A stretch of DNA of 64,000 nt, from the NCBI GenBank assembly GCA_041392125.1, contig JAWKMR010000003.1:124001-188000 (forward strand), in the 5' to 3' direction. Positions 16,272 through 25,175 of this stretch are shown one piece after another (within the stretch, counting starts at the first letter, position 1; every line of letters begins with the position of its first letter). The position numbers were made by a program, and so were the translations under genes. The DNA comes from Halomarinibacterium sp041392125. GTDB taxonomy: Bacteria > Bacteroidota > Bacteroidia > Flavobacteriales > Flavobacteriaceae. The notes under the pieces are model-generated. The model did not search any database. It was given only the letters and a program-made list of their open reading frames with translations, and had not been told where the DNA came from.

Positions 16272-17477
16272 TTATAACTCCAAGGCCTTTTTTAAATCAT
16301 TATTCATAAGAAGTTCTATAGGATTTTCCAAAGCTTCTTTTACCGCTACTAGAAAACCAACAGATTCTCTACCATCTATAATTCTGTGGTCGTAACTTAA
16401 AGCAACATACATTACCGGAGCAATAACAATTTCCCCCTTTTTAACAATAGGGCGTTCCACAATATTGTGCATTCCTAAAATCCCGGACTGTGGCGGGTTA
16501 ATAATAGGGGTAGATAACATACTGCCAAAAACACCTCCGTTAGAAATAGTAAAAGTTCCTCCCGTCATTTCATCGACTGTAATTTGCCCGTCCCGAGCAC
16601 GAAGCGCCAATCTTTTTACCTCGTCTTCAACGCCTCTAAAAGTCAAATTTTCAGCATTTCTAATAACTGGAACCATTAATCCTTTAGGTCCGGAAACAGC
16701 AATGGAAATATCTTTGTATTTATACGAAATTTTGTAATCTCCATCAATCATAGAATTAACATCGGGGTATAGTTCTAGTGCTCTCACAACCGCCAGCGTA
16801 AAGAATGACATAAAGCCTAGGCCTACTCCATGCTTTTCCTTAAAAGCATCTTTGTATTGATTTCGAATATCAAAGATAGGCCCCATATCTACTTCATTGA
16901 AAGTCGTTAGCATGGCTGTTTCATTCTTTGCCGAAACCAAACGTTCTGCCACTTTTCTGCGCAGCATAGAAAGTTTTTGTCTTTCAGAACCTCGATCGCC
17001 ATCACCCGGTGTTCCCATAGAAGGTACTGCGTTTACAGCATCTTCTTTGGTAATTCTACCGTCACGTCCGGTTCCTTTTACTGTTGTTTCAGCAATTCCT
17101 TTTTCATCCAAAATCTTCTTGGCAGCCGGAGAAGGGGTGCCGGTAGCATAAGATGTTACGGCAGGGGCTTTATTCTCGGCCGGTTTTGATGCTTCCTCTT
17201 TTTTAGCAACTACTTTTTCAGAAGTAGCTCCCTCAGGTTTTTGGGCATCGGTATCAATCAGGCAAACAACTTGCCCAACCGCTACTGATTCCCCTTCTTC
17301 TGCTTTAAGAGTAATAATTCCGCTGGCTTCTGCAGGAAGCTCTAAAGTAGCTTTATCACTATCAACTTCGGCAATGGCCTGATCTTTTTCAACATAGTCT
17401 CCATCGGCCACGAGCCATTGGGCAATTTCTACTTCTGTAATGGATTCTCCCGGTGAGGGGACTTTCATTTCTAGCAT
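16272..17477 (-). CDS. sucB: 2-oxoglutarate dehydrogenase E2 (dihydrolipoyl succinyltransferase)
   Basis: E2 transfers the succinyl group from E1 to CoA in the TCA cycle. The 401-residue protein has an N-terminal lipoyl domain (1-75) with the lipoylated Lys42 in DSDKATLEL. A Glu/Lys/Pro/Ala linker (about 80-110) and the E3-binding domain (SPAAKKILDEKGI, GTGRDGRITKEDAV, about 114-150) follow. The catalytic domain ends with the active-site motif SYDHRIIDGRESVGFL. One lipoyl domain and the length are typical for SucB. It starts 32 bp after sucA, so sucA-sucB form an operon. E3 and succinyl-CoA synthetase genes are not in the window. Confidence 0.96.
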   Translation of the reverse strand: MLEMKVPSPGESITEVEIAQWLVADGDYVEKDQAIAEVDSDKATLELPAEASGIITLKAEEGESVAVGQVVCLIDTDAQKPEGATSEKVVAKKEEASKPAENKAPAVTSYATGTPSPAAKKILDEKGIAETTVKGTGRDGRITKEDAVNAVPSMGTPGDGDRGSERQKLSMLRRKVAERLVSAKNETAMLTTFNEVDMGPIFDIRNQYKDAFKEKHGVGLGFMSFFTLAVVRALELYPDVNSMIDGDYKISYKYKDISIAVSGPKGLMVPVIRNAENLTFRGVEDEVKRLALRARDGQITVDEMTGGTFTISNGGVFGSMLSTPIINPPQSGILGMHNIVERPIVKKGEIVIAPVMYVALSYDHRIIDGRESVGFLVAVKEALENPIELLMNNDLKKALEL

Positions 17478-17509
17478 AGTTCTATATTTTTTCCTTTCGG
17501 AATTATGTA

Positions 17510-20248
17510 TTAAGGTGTTTCAAAAACACTATCAATTATTTTTTTGTGTCGTACTTTAAATCGAGTACTGCTTCCAGCTGCCGGTGAACTGTACACATTT
17601 CCAGAGGCAACCCGAAGTTTTACCAAATCAAAATTCATTAATAAATATCCCCAAGCCCCCATATTTCTAGGCTCTTCCTGAGCCCAAACGTAATCGGTTA
17701 CATTGGGATACGATTTTATAATGGCTTCCATTTTGTCTATTGCTAATGGAAACAATTGTTCTAAACGAACCAAAGCTACATCTTCCCTTCCATCTTCTTC
17801 TCTTCGCTCCAATAAATCGTAGTAAAACTTTCCTGTACAAAAAACCAATGATGTTACTTTGCTTTTAGTTACTGAAGTATCATCAATTACTTCCTGAAAG
17901 GATCCTGTAGCAAGTTCTTCTTTAGAGGAAACTACTCTGGGATGGCGCAATAAACTTTTAGGCGTGAAAACAACCAAAGGTTTTCTGAAATTCCACTTCA
18001 TATGTCTTCTCAATAAATGGAAGAAATTAGCCGGAGTAGTAACATCTGCCAAGACCATATTATGTCTGGAACATAGCTGAAGGTAGCGTTCCATTCGAGC
18101 ACTGGAGTGCTCTGAGCCTTGACCTTCATAGCCATGCGGTAATAACATGACCAAGCCATTTTGTACTTTCCACTTAGACTCTGCTGCCGAAATATATTGG
18201 TCCAACATTATTTGGGCTCCATTGGAGAAATCACCAAATTGAGCTTCCCAAATAGTTAAGGTTTTAGGGGTTGCCATGGCATATCCGTAATCAAATCCTA
18301 CTACTGCATATTCTGAAAGCAGCGAATTGTAGATATACATTTTCCCTTCTGTTCCTAAATTGTTGTGAAGATTAATTTCTTCGGAATCGTCTTCGGTTTT
18401 TATAATGGCGTGACGGTGTGAAAAAGTTCCTCGTTCTACATCCTGTCCCGAAATTCGCACATTGTACCCTTCCTGCATCAAAGAAGCGTACGCCAGCAGT
18501 TCGCCCATGGCCCAATCTAACTCGTCCGTTTCAAAATAGCGCTGCTTTCGGTCTTCTACAATACGTTCAATCTTCTTGATAAAAATTTTGTTATCAGGTA
18601 GTTCCGTAATGCCTTTGGCAAGAACATCGAGCTCTTTAAGACTAAAGCTAGTGTCTGTTTTTTTCAGAATATCTTCTAAATCCCCCAGTTGATAAGATTT
18701 CCAGTCGTCGGCAAGAATTTCAGTAATGACTGTTTTATCTTTTTTCCGAGAGGCCTCCAAATCTTCTTCCAGCTCAGCCTTGTAATTATTTTCTAATTCT
18801 GAAACATAGTTTGCATCAATAATTCCTTCTTTTTGAAGTTTTTCGGCATAAATATCTCTTGGGTTTTTATGCTTCGAAATGGCTTTATACAATTTAGGCT
18901 GCGTAAAACGCGGTTCGTCGCCTTCGTTATGCCCATATTTTCGGTACCCTAAAATATCGATAAAAACGTCTCTTCCAAATTTCATTCTAAAGTCCAAAGC
19001 GAATGAAAAGGCGTGACAAACAGCCTCAACATCATCTGCATTTACGTGAAGTACGGGAGAGAGGGTTACCTTCCCCACATCGGTACAATACGTAGAAGAA
19101 CGTGCATCGAGATAGTTGGTAGTAAATCCAACTTGATTATTTGCCACCACATGGATGGTTCCTCCAGTGCGATAGCCATCTAATTGCGCCATCTGGATAA
19201 CCTCGTACACTACCCCTTGCCCTGCAATAGCAGCGTCTCCATGAATTAAAATAGGGAGTATTTTCTTTTCGTCACCACGCCATTGGTTATCTAGTTTAGC
19301 ACGTGCAATTCCTTCTACAACAGCATTCACGGTTTCCAAATGCGATGGATTGGGTGCCAAGTCCATACGTACTTTATTCCCTTTATTGGTGGAGCGAAAA
19401 CTCGTCCAACCCATATGGTATTTTACATCTCCATCAAACAATTCCTCTTCATCGTATTCTTTGCTGTCAAATTCACTAAAAATAGCTTCGGGAGATTTTC
19501 CGAAGATATTAGCGAGTACATTCAACCTTCCTCTGTGGGCCATTCCTACGACAAAATGTTCAATACCTATTTCGGAACCTTTTTCAATAAGAGAGTCTAA
19601 TCCCGGAATGACTGCATCTACTCCTTCAATGGAAAAGCGTTTTTGTCCTACATATTTTGAATGTAAAAAGGATTCGAAGGAAATAGCTTCGTTTAATTTT
19701 TTAAGGATGTGCTTTTTTTCTTCTGAAGAAAACTTAGGGTGATTGTCATTTACATTCAACCAATCTTGAATCCACTGAATTTCCAACGGATTTCGAATAT
19801 ACATATATTCAATCCCAATGGAACTACAATAAATAGCCTCTAAATGGGCAATTATTTCACGAAGGGTTGTTTTCCCTAAACCAAGAATAGCGCCTGCTTC
19901 AAACTGAAGGTCCAAATCCTCTTCACTCAAGCCAAAATTTACCAACGCAAGTGTGGGGCTATATTTTCTACGTTCCCTAACGGGGTTTGTTTTAGTAAAA
20001 AGATGGCCTCTGTTGCGATAGCCATCAATCAATTTTATAACTTGAAATTCTTTTAAAACGCCTTCCGGAACAACGGAGCTTCCTTCAATTCCGAGTGCTT
20101 CCAAGGAGCCATTTTCAATTCCAAAATCAAATCCCTGAAAAAAAGCACGCCAACTGGGCTCAATGGTATCGGGAAATTGAAGGTATTTATCATAAAGCTC
20201 TGCAATGTAAGAGGGGTGCACAGCATTCAGAAATGAAAATCGATCCAT
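17510..20248 (-). CDS. sucA: 2-oxoglutarate dehydrogenase E1 component
   Basis: E1 is the thiamine-diphosphate-dependent decarboxylase of the 2-oxoglutarate dehydrogenase complex. The 912-residue length is standard. The N-terminus has the E2-binding segment with PSYIAELYDKYLQFP and WRAFFQGF. The core shows VVGMAHRGRLNVLAN, the Mg-ThDP motif region GDAAIAGQGVVYE, NNQVGFTT, and the C-terminal LPHGYEGQGSEHSSARMER. It is the first gene of the operon with sucB. A Bacteroidota promoter lies 38 bp upstream of its ATG. Confidence 0.97.
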   Translation of the reverse strand: MDRFSFLNAVHPSYIAELYDKYLQFPDTIEPSWRAFFQGFDFGIENGSLEALGIEGSSVVPEGVLKEFQVIKLIDGYRNRGHLFTKTNPVRERRKYSPTLALVNFGLSEEDLDLQFEAGAILGLGKTTLREIIAHLEAIYCSSIGIEYMYIRNPLEIQWIQDWLNVNDNHPKFSSEEKKHILKKLNEAISFESFLHSKYVGQKRFSIEGVDAVIPGLDSLIEKGSEIGIEHFVVGMAHRGRLNVLANIFGKSPEAIFSEFDSKEYDEEELFDGDVKYHMGWTSFRSTNKGNKVRMDLAPNPSHLETVNAVVEGIARAKLDNQWRGDEKKILPILIHGDAAIAGQGVVYEVIQMAQLDGYRTGGTIHVVANNQVGFTTNYLDARSSTYCTDVGKVTLSPVLHVNADDVEAVCHAFSFALDFRMKFGRDVFIDILGYRKYGHNEGDEPRFTQPKLYKAISKHKNPRDIYAEKLQKEGIIDANYVSELENNYKAELEEDLEASRKKDKTVITEILADDWKSYQLGDLEDILKKTDTSFSLKELDVLAKGITELPDNKIFIKKIERIVEDRKQRYFETDELDWAMGELLAYASLMQEGYNVRISGQDVERGTFSHRHAIIKTEDDSEEINLHNNLGTEGKMYIYNSLLSEYAVVGFDYGYAMATPKTLTIWEAQFGDFSNGAQIMLDQYISAAESKWKVQNGLVMLLPHGYEGQGSEHSSARMERYLQLCSRHNMVLADVTTPANFFHLLRRHMKWNFRKPLVVFTPKSLLRHPRVVSSKEELATGSFQEVIDDTSVTKSKVTSLVFCTGKFYYDLLERREEDGREDVALVRLEQLFPLAIDKMEAIIKSYPNVTDYVWAQEEPRNMGAWGYLLMNFDLVKLRVASGNVYSSPAAGSSTRFKVRHKKIIDSVFETP

Positions 20249-20285
20249 AGTAAAAATCTTGGCGCTAAAATTTTAAAAAGCTTTG

Positions 20286-20293
20286 CAAAAATA
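20286..20293 (-). promoter_or_regulatory. -7 element of the sucAB promoter
   Basis: On the - strand TATTTTTG is an exact TAnnTTTG match, 37 nt before the sucA ATG. An A-rich degenerate -33 lies about 19-20 nt further upstream. Confidence 0.6.
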
Positions 20294-20363
20294 CAACAAA
20301 TCCAATGAATTACTAAAAGCGATTTTATATATTTATAAAGCTTTAAATTTTTAATTCCTTACC

Positions 20364-20876
20364 GTGAAAAATCGTTTTGTGTGTTTTTTTATAGTGTGTT
20401 TTTTTACCAGTTTTACTTTAAAAGCACAAGAGGGTTCGTTTAAATTTTGGGACCATGTTCGTTATGGAGGCGGATTGGGATTGAGTTTTGGAGATGGTTT
20501 TTTTAGCGGCACCATTGCGCCAAGTGCCATCTACGAATTTAACAATCAATTTGCATTAGGTGTTGGGCTGAATGGCACCTATAATTCTTTAAAAAACACC
20601 TACAAATCGACCATTGTTGGTGGCAGCATTATTTCGCTTTTTAATGTTATTGAAGAGTTACAGTTTTCTGCCGAGTTTGAGGAACTCCACGTAACACGTA
20701 AATATGATAGTGCTTTTACTATAGCTGATGAGAATTATTGGTATCCTGCTTTGTTCTTGGGGATGGGCTATAGAAACCAAAATTTTACGCTGGGGATACG
20801 GTATGATGTACTTTATGATGCAGATAAAAGCATTTATGCAGATGCCTGGATGCCTTTTGTGCGGGTTTATTTTTAG
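20364..20876 (+). CDS. Small outer-membrane beta-barrel protein
   Basis: This 170-residue exported protein begins at GTG 20364 with a signal peptide (1-21, ending LKAQ). Amphipathic strands rich in Gly and aromatics follow (GGGLGLSFG, ALGVGLNGTYN, ALFLGMGYR, LGIRYDVLYD), and the protein ends VRVYF with the C-terminal Phe typical of barrel proteins. It is divergent from sucA and converges with the prenyl synthase gene, overlapping it by 4 bp. Homologues next to sucA are sometimes labelled alpha-ketoglutarate decarboxylase; nothing in the sequence supports an enzyme. Confidence 0.75.
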   Translation: MKNRFVCFFIVCFFTSFTLKAQEGSFKFWDHVRYGGGLGLSFGDGFFSGTIAPSAIYEFNNQFALGVGLNGTYNSLKNTYKSTIVGGSIISLFNVIEELQFSAEFEELHVTRKYDSAFTIADENYWYPALFLGMGYRNQNFTLGIRYDVLYDADKSIYADAWMPFVRVYF

Positions 20877-21847
20877 ACCTGTCGGTTCATCATTGTAGTA
20901 GCAAAAACACGAAGTTTTTCTTTTTTTTCTTCTGAAAGTGTTAGTGCTTCCAAATTGCCCAACGCTTTTTGAGTATATTTTTCAATCTCTTGCTGTGTAC
21001 GCTTGGCGGCTCCCGAAGATTCGAAAATGATTTTTACTTTTTCTATTTTTTGAGTATCATTTTCAACTTTAATTTGAAATAATTTTTTCAAATCATTAGC
21101 ATCTGTTGGTTGCGCTTCCTTTAAAGCAGTCAAGTACAAAAATGTTTTTTTGTTCGCCAAGATATCGCCTCCCACTTGTTTTCCAAAAGTTTCAGGGTTT
21201 CCAAAGGCATCGAGATAATCGTCTTGAAGCTGAAAGGCAATTCCTAAATTTCTACCAAAATTATAGATCCCTTCTTTATTGTTTTCTGAAGTGTTTGCCA
21301 CCATGGCCCCCATTTTCATAGCGGCACCCAATAAAACAGCGGTTTTGTATTCAATCATTCGTATATATTCCGGGATAGAAACATCGTTACGCATTTCAAA
21401 ATCTACATCGTACTGTTGGCCTTCACAAACTTCTAAGGCCGTTTTACTAAAAAGTTTGGCTAATTCTTGAAACAGATTGGGTTCATAGGCTTCAAAATAT
21501 TGATAGGCTAAAATAAGCATGGCATCGCCTGATAAAATACCGGTATTTACATTCCATTTTTTATGAACTGTTTCTTTACCTCTTCGTAGTGGTGCTTCGT
21601 CCATAATATCGTCATGAATTAAACTGAAGTTATGGAACAATTCAACAGCCATAGCCGCAGGAAGGGCTTTTTTATAATCGCCCCCTAAAAAATCACAGGA
21701 AAGTAATGTTAATACAGGTCGAAGTCGCTTTCCTCCCAAAGAAAGAATATAATCTATGGGAGCATACAATTGTTTGGGTTCCTTCGGAATAGTTTCAGAA
21801 TGCAACGATTTTTCTAATACATTTTTAAAGAAAAGGAGTTCCTGCAT
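20873..21847 (-). CDS. Short-chain polyprenyl diphosphate synthase (trans)
   Basis: This 324-residue isoprenoid synthase condenses isopentenyl diphosphate with an allylic diphosphate. The first Asp-rich motif is HDDIMD (Asp79, 80, 83) followed by LRRG, and the second is LQDDYLD. The first motif has no two-residue insertion and a bulky Phe74 sits five residues before it, which favours a C15-C20 product (FPP or GGPP) over long chains. That is inference from family rules. GGKRLRP near residue 39 binds diphosphate. It converges with the barrel gene by a 4-bp overlap and is divergent from tetR. dxs at 37.9 kb feeds the same pathway. Confidence 0.9.
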   Translation of the reverse strand: MQELLFFKNVLEKSLHSETIPKEPKQLYAPIDYILSLGGKRLRPVLTLLSCDFLGGDYKKALPAAMAVELFHNFSLIHDDIMDEAPLRRGKETVHKKWNVNTGILSGDAMLILAYQYFEAYEPNLFQELAKLFSKTALEVCEGQQYDVDFEMRNDVSIPEYIRMIEYKTAVLLGAAMKMGAMVANTSENNKEGIYNFGRNLGIAFQLQDDYLDAFGNPETFGKQVGGDILANKKTFLYLTALKEAQPTDANDLKKLFQIKVENDTQKIEKVKIIFESSGAAKRTQQEIEKYTQKALGNLEALTLSEEKKEKLRVFATTMMNRQV

Positions 21848-21972
21848 AACAAAATTTGATGCTAAAGTAAGATTTGAAAGTTAAAAACTTCAAAATAATT
21901 TCAGAATTATAGCAAATGTTAAATAATTGTAAAACTTTGGAAACTTTTATTGTTTTTAAAGTTTCCTTCTAT

Positions 21973-21980
21973 TACTTTTG
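21973..21980 (+). promoter_or_regulatory. -7 element of the efflux operon
   Basis: TACTTTTG is an exact TAnnTTTG match with a TTG 20 nt upstream (21950-21952). It ends only 9 nt before the regulator's ATG, so the leader is very short or absent. Confidence 0.65.
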
Positions 21981-21989
21981 TGCCCGATT

Positions 21990-22598
21990 ATGAAGGATAA
22001 AATTATACAAAAAGCGGCAGAGATGTTCATAAACCTTGGGTTTAAGAGTGTTACTATGGACGATATTGCCAATGAAATGGGAATTTCTAAAAAGACAATT
22101 TATTCCCACTTCAACAACAAAACCCAGCTTGTTAAAGAAACGGTACTTACGGTTTTTCACTCCATTACCTGTGGGATAGATCATATTCGATCTATGGAAA
22201 AAAACCCCATCGAGGAACTTTATGAGATAAAAAAGTTTGCCATGCTCCAGTTAAAAGACGAAAAGGCATCACCACAGTACCAGCTTCAAAAATATTACCC
22301 CGAAATCTATGATATGGTAAAAAAAATGAAGTTTGAAAACATGAATGAGTGTACTATAGACAACCTTCGAAGAGGTGTAGAGCAGGGCTTTTATAGAGAA
22401 AACATAAACATTCACTTTATCTCCAGAATTTACTTTTTGGCTTTAAGCGAATTGAATAACGAAACCATGTTTCCTCCACATCAATTTCCAAAAATTAGGG
22501 TCATGGAGGATTATTTGGAATACCACTTGCGTGGTATTGTAACTGAAAAAGGACAAAAAATACTTAACCAATTCATCAACACAAAAACCAATGACTAA
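21990..22598 (+). CDS. TetR-family transcriptional regulator of the efflux operon
   Basis: This 202-residue protein has an N-terminal TetR helix-turn-helix: AAEMFINLGFKSVTMDDIANEMGISKKTIYSHFNNK (about residues 9-44), given here only as the domain span. A helical ligand-binding domain follows. ATG 21990 is preferred over an in-frame TTG at 21978, because the TTG overlaps the -7 promoter element. It is the first gene of the operon and overlaps tolC by 8 bp. TetR-type repressors in this position usually control their own pump operon; the inducer is unknown. Confidence 0.92.
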   Translation: MKDKIIQKAAEMFINLGFKSVTMDDIANEMGISKKTIYSHFNNKTQLVKETVLTVFHSITCGIDHIRSMEKNPIEELYEIKKFAMLQLKDEKASPQYQLQKYYPEIYDMVKKMKFENMNECTIDNLRRGVEQGFYRENINIHFISRIYFLALSELNNETMFPPHQFPKIRVMEDYLEYHLRGIVTEKGQKILNQFINTKTND

Positions 22599-23937
22599 AA
22601 AACTTATCACATTCGGTTTTCTTTTCTTTTCGGCACTTACCTATTCACAACAAAAAACGTATTCTTTTTCTTTGGAAGAAGCCATTACGTTTGCTTTGGA
22701 TAGTAATTATACGGCTTTAAATGCGCGAAGGGACATTGCCAAGGCCATCAAAACGAAATGGGAAACTACCGCCTCCGGACTTCCACAAATTAAAGCTAAT
22801 ATTGCTTATAACAACAATTTAAAACAACCCGTCACGCTTATTCCAAGTGAGTTTTTTGGAGGAGAGCCCGGCACTTTTTCTCCGGTAACCTTTGGCACAA
22901 AACAAAATGCAAACGCCGTTGCCACGCTGGAACAACTCATTTTCGACGGAAGCTACCTTGTGGGACTTCAAGCAGCCAAAGCATTTTTAGATTACTCTGA
23001 AAATGCCAACGAAAAAACGCAGCTGGAAGTTCGTAAAGGAGTGATTAATGCCTACGGAAGTGTATTACTTTCTGAAGAATTAGTAGCCATTTTCAAAAAG
23101 AATAAAGAAACGCTGGACAAAAATTTGTACGAAACACGAAAAATTTATGAAAACGGGCTTACCGAAGAAGAGAACGTAGAGCAACTTGAAATTACACTTC
23201 TTGACATTGAAACCAACCTCAACAATGCCTTACGAATGCTTACTATTGCTAAGCAAATGTTTAATACAGCCTTGGGGATAGAAATTACTACCCCAGTTAC
23301 CTTAACTGAAAAACTAGACGCATTGGCAAAAGAAAATATTCAGTTAAATACCCTTACTGAAACGCTGTCTATTGAAAACAACATCGATTACAAAATTGCG
23401 TACAATCTAACCGAGCAACGTTCCCTAGAAATGAAGCTCGAAAAAAGTCGTGCGCTTCCTCGCCTTTCAGCTTTTGTAAATTATGGTACTCAAGCAAATA
23501 GCGATAGTTTCACTTTTTTTGACAGTGATCAGGTTTGGTACCAGTCTTCTGTTTTGGGTGTAAGTATGAATATCCCCATTTTTAGTAGTGGATTACGTGG
23601 TGCTCGCACACAACAGGCAAGAATCGCCCTGGATCAATCAAAAACACAATTGGAGGAAACAATTCAAAAAATTAAACTTCAGTTTGACAGTGCTAAAAGC
23701 GATTATCAGTTTAGTATTGATAAATATGAAAATGCCAAGAAAAATCTAGCCTTAGCTGAAAGAATTGAATCTAAAAACCAAATAAAATTTACCGAAGGAC
23801 TTTCTACAAGCTTCGATTTACGTCAAGCACAAACCCAATTATATACAGCACAGCAGCAATATTTTCAATCTATGCTGGATGTAATTAATGCTAAAACACA
23901 ATTGGAAACCGTATTAAACAACACACAAATTAAATAA
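22591..23937 (+). CDS. TolC-family outer-membrane efflux protein
   Basis: This 448-residue protein has a signal peptide (1-19, ending TYSQ) and two internally repeated OEP halves. Each half has long alpha-helical barrel segments with Q/N/A-rich heptads, for example around LEEAITFALDSNY near 27 and RIALDQSKTQLEE near 350. TolC trimers form the outer-membrane duct of tripartite pumps. It overlaps tetR by 8 bp and precedes the adaptor gene by 30 bp. It belongs with the HlyD-type adaptor and RND pump downstream. Confidence 0.92.
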   Translation: MTKKLITFGFLFFSALTYSQQKTYSFSLEEAITFALDSNYTALNARRDIAKAIKTKWETTASGLPQIKANIAYNNNLKQPVTLIPSEFFGGEPGTFSPVTFGTKQNANAVATLEQLIFDGSYLVGLQAAKAFLDYSENANEKTQLEVRKGVINAYGSVLLSEELVAIFKKNKETLDKNLYETRKIYENGLTEEENVEQLEITLLDIETNLNNALRMLTIAKQMFNTALGIEITTPVTLTEKLDALAKENIQLNTLTETLSIENNIDYKIAYNLTEQRSLEMKLEKSRALPRLSAFVNYGTQANSDSFTFFDSDQVWYQSSVLGVSMNIPIFSSGLRGARTQQARIALDQSKTQLEETIQKIKLQFDSAKSDYQFSIDKYENAKKNLALAERIESKNQIKFTEGLSTSFDLRQAQTQLYTAQQQYFQSMLDVINAKTQLETVLNNTQIK

Positions 23938-23967
23938 TAAAAAACCCAACACCAACAACCCAATACA

Positions 23968-25155
23968 ATGAGAACATTTCTATTAATATTCATTTCATCA
24001 ATAACATTAATTGCTTGTGGTGATAAAGCAAAAACCACTGAAGAAATTATAGGCACTGGAAATCTTCAGGAAATAAGAACCAAAAGAGCCGAAATTGTAG
24101 CCCAACAAACGGCTATTCACGAAGAGCTTCAACTAATAGATGAAGCCATTTCAACATTAGACACTGTTAAAAAAGTACCCTTAATTACCAGTTTTACCGC
24201 AAAAGAAGAAGTTTTTAACCACTTTTTTGAAGTACAAGGTAATGTTACCACAAAAGATCTTTTGGTATTAACACCCGAGTATAACGGTATTTTAACTAAT
24301 GTTCTTGTAAAGGAAGGTCAAAAAGTTAGCAAAGGACAATTGTTAGCAAGAATTGACGATGGAGGTTTAGGCCAGCAATTAGCTCAGTTAGAAATTCAGG
24401 CCGATTTGGCTAAAACCACTTATGAGCGTCAAAAGCGTCTTTGGGATCAAAAAATAGGAAGTGAAATTCAGTATTTACAAGCAAAATCAAATTATGATGC
24501 TCAAGCCAAAGCGGTAACGCAAATGCAGCAGCAAGTGGCTAAAACTACAGTAAAAGCGCCTTTTTCAGGAACCATAGACGATGTCATTACAGAACAAGGA
24601 AGCGTTGTTGCCGCTGGACAAACGCCTTTATTCAGAATAGTGAACCTGTCTAATATGTATATAGAAACAGAAGTCCCAGAAAGCTACATTAAAGACATTA
24701 CCAAAGGGAAAAAGGTAAAAGCTGAATTTCCTGTATTAGGAAAAACGTTTGAGGCCCAAGTGCGCCAAGCTTCAGATTATATTAATCCCGCCAACAGAAC
24801 CTTTAAGGTGGAAGTAGATGTGCCCAGTAAAGACCAAGCCATAAAACCAAATCTTACGGCCAAGCTTCAGATTAATGACTACACTAATGAAAAAGCAATT
24901 TTAATTCCACAAAGTATTATTTCTGAAAATGCTGAAGGCGAGCAATACATCTACATTATAAATGATAAAAATTCAGAAAATGAAGGGATTGCCAAAAAAA
25001 TTATTATTACTACAGGAAAAACCCAAGGAGATGTTATTGAAGTACTTACAGGGCTTACCAGCGGCACAGAAATTATTAAAGAAGGAGCCAGAAGTGTAAA
25101 AGATAACCAGCCGGTTAAAGTGATTAATTACGAAGAGTCAACGACCAATAACTAA
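23968..25155 (+). CDS. RND periplasmic adaptor lipoprotein (HlyD/MFP family)
   Basis: The 395-residue adaptor has a lipoprotein signal ending LIACGDKAK (lipidated Cys near residue 17). An unusual coiled-coil-like segment (about 30-55) comes before the first barrel-sandwich half (EGQKVSKGQLLARIDD, about 114-130). An alpha hairpin (about 135-195), the second half (VKAPFSGTIDDV), a beta-barrel and a membrane-proximal domain follow. It links the inner-membrane pump to TolC. It lies 30 bp after tolC and 20 bp before the pump gene. Confidence 0.93.
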   Translation: MRTFLLIFISSITLIACGDKAKTTEEIIGTGNLQEIRTKRAEIVAQQTAIHEELQLIDEAISTLDTVKKVPLITSFTAKEEVFNHFFEVQGNVTTKDLLVLTPEYNGILTNVLVKEGQKVSKGQLLARIDDGGLGQQLAQLEIQADLAKTTYERQKRLWDQKIGSEIQYLQAKSNYDAQAKAVTQMQQQVAKTTVKAPFSGTIDDVITEQGSVVAAGQTPLFRIVNLSNMYIETEVPESYIKDITKGKKVKAEFPVLGKTFEAQVRQASDYINPANRTFKVEVDVPSKDQAIKPNLTAKLQINDYTNEKAILIPQSIISENAEGEQYIYIINDKNSENEGIAKKIIITTGKTQGDVIEVLTGLTSGTEIIKEGARSVKDNQPVKVINYEESTTNN

Positions 25156-25175
25156 CCGCCCAAAAGCAAATTAAC

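Noticed and set aside
16465..19742. Several + strand ORFs of 70-130 codons opposite sucB and sucA
   Set aside because: They are antisense shadows of long, well-matched genes, with no start context.
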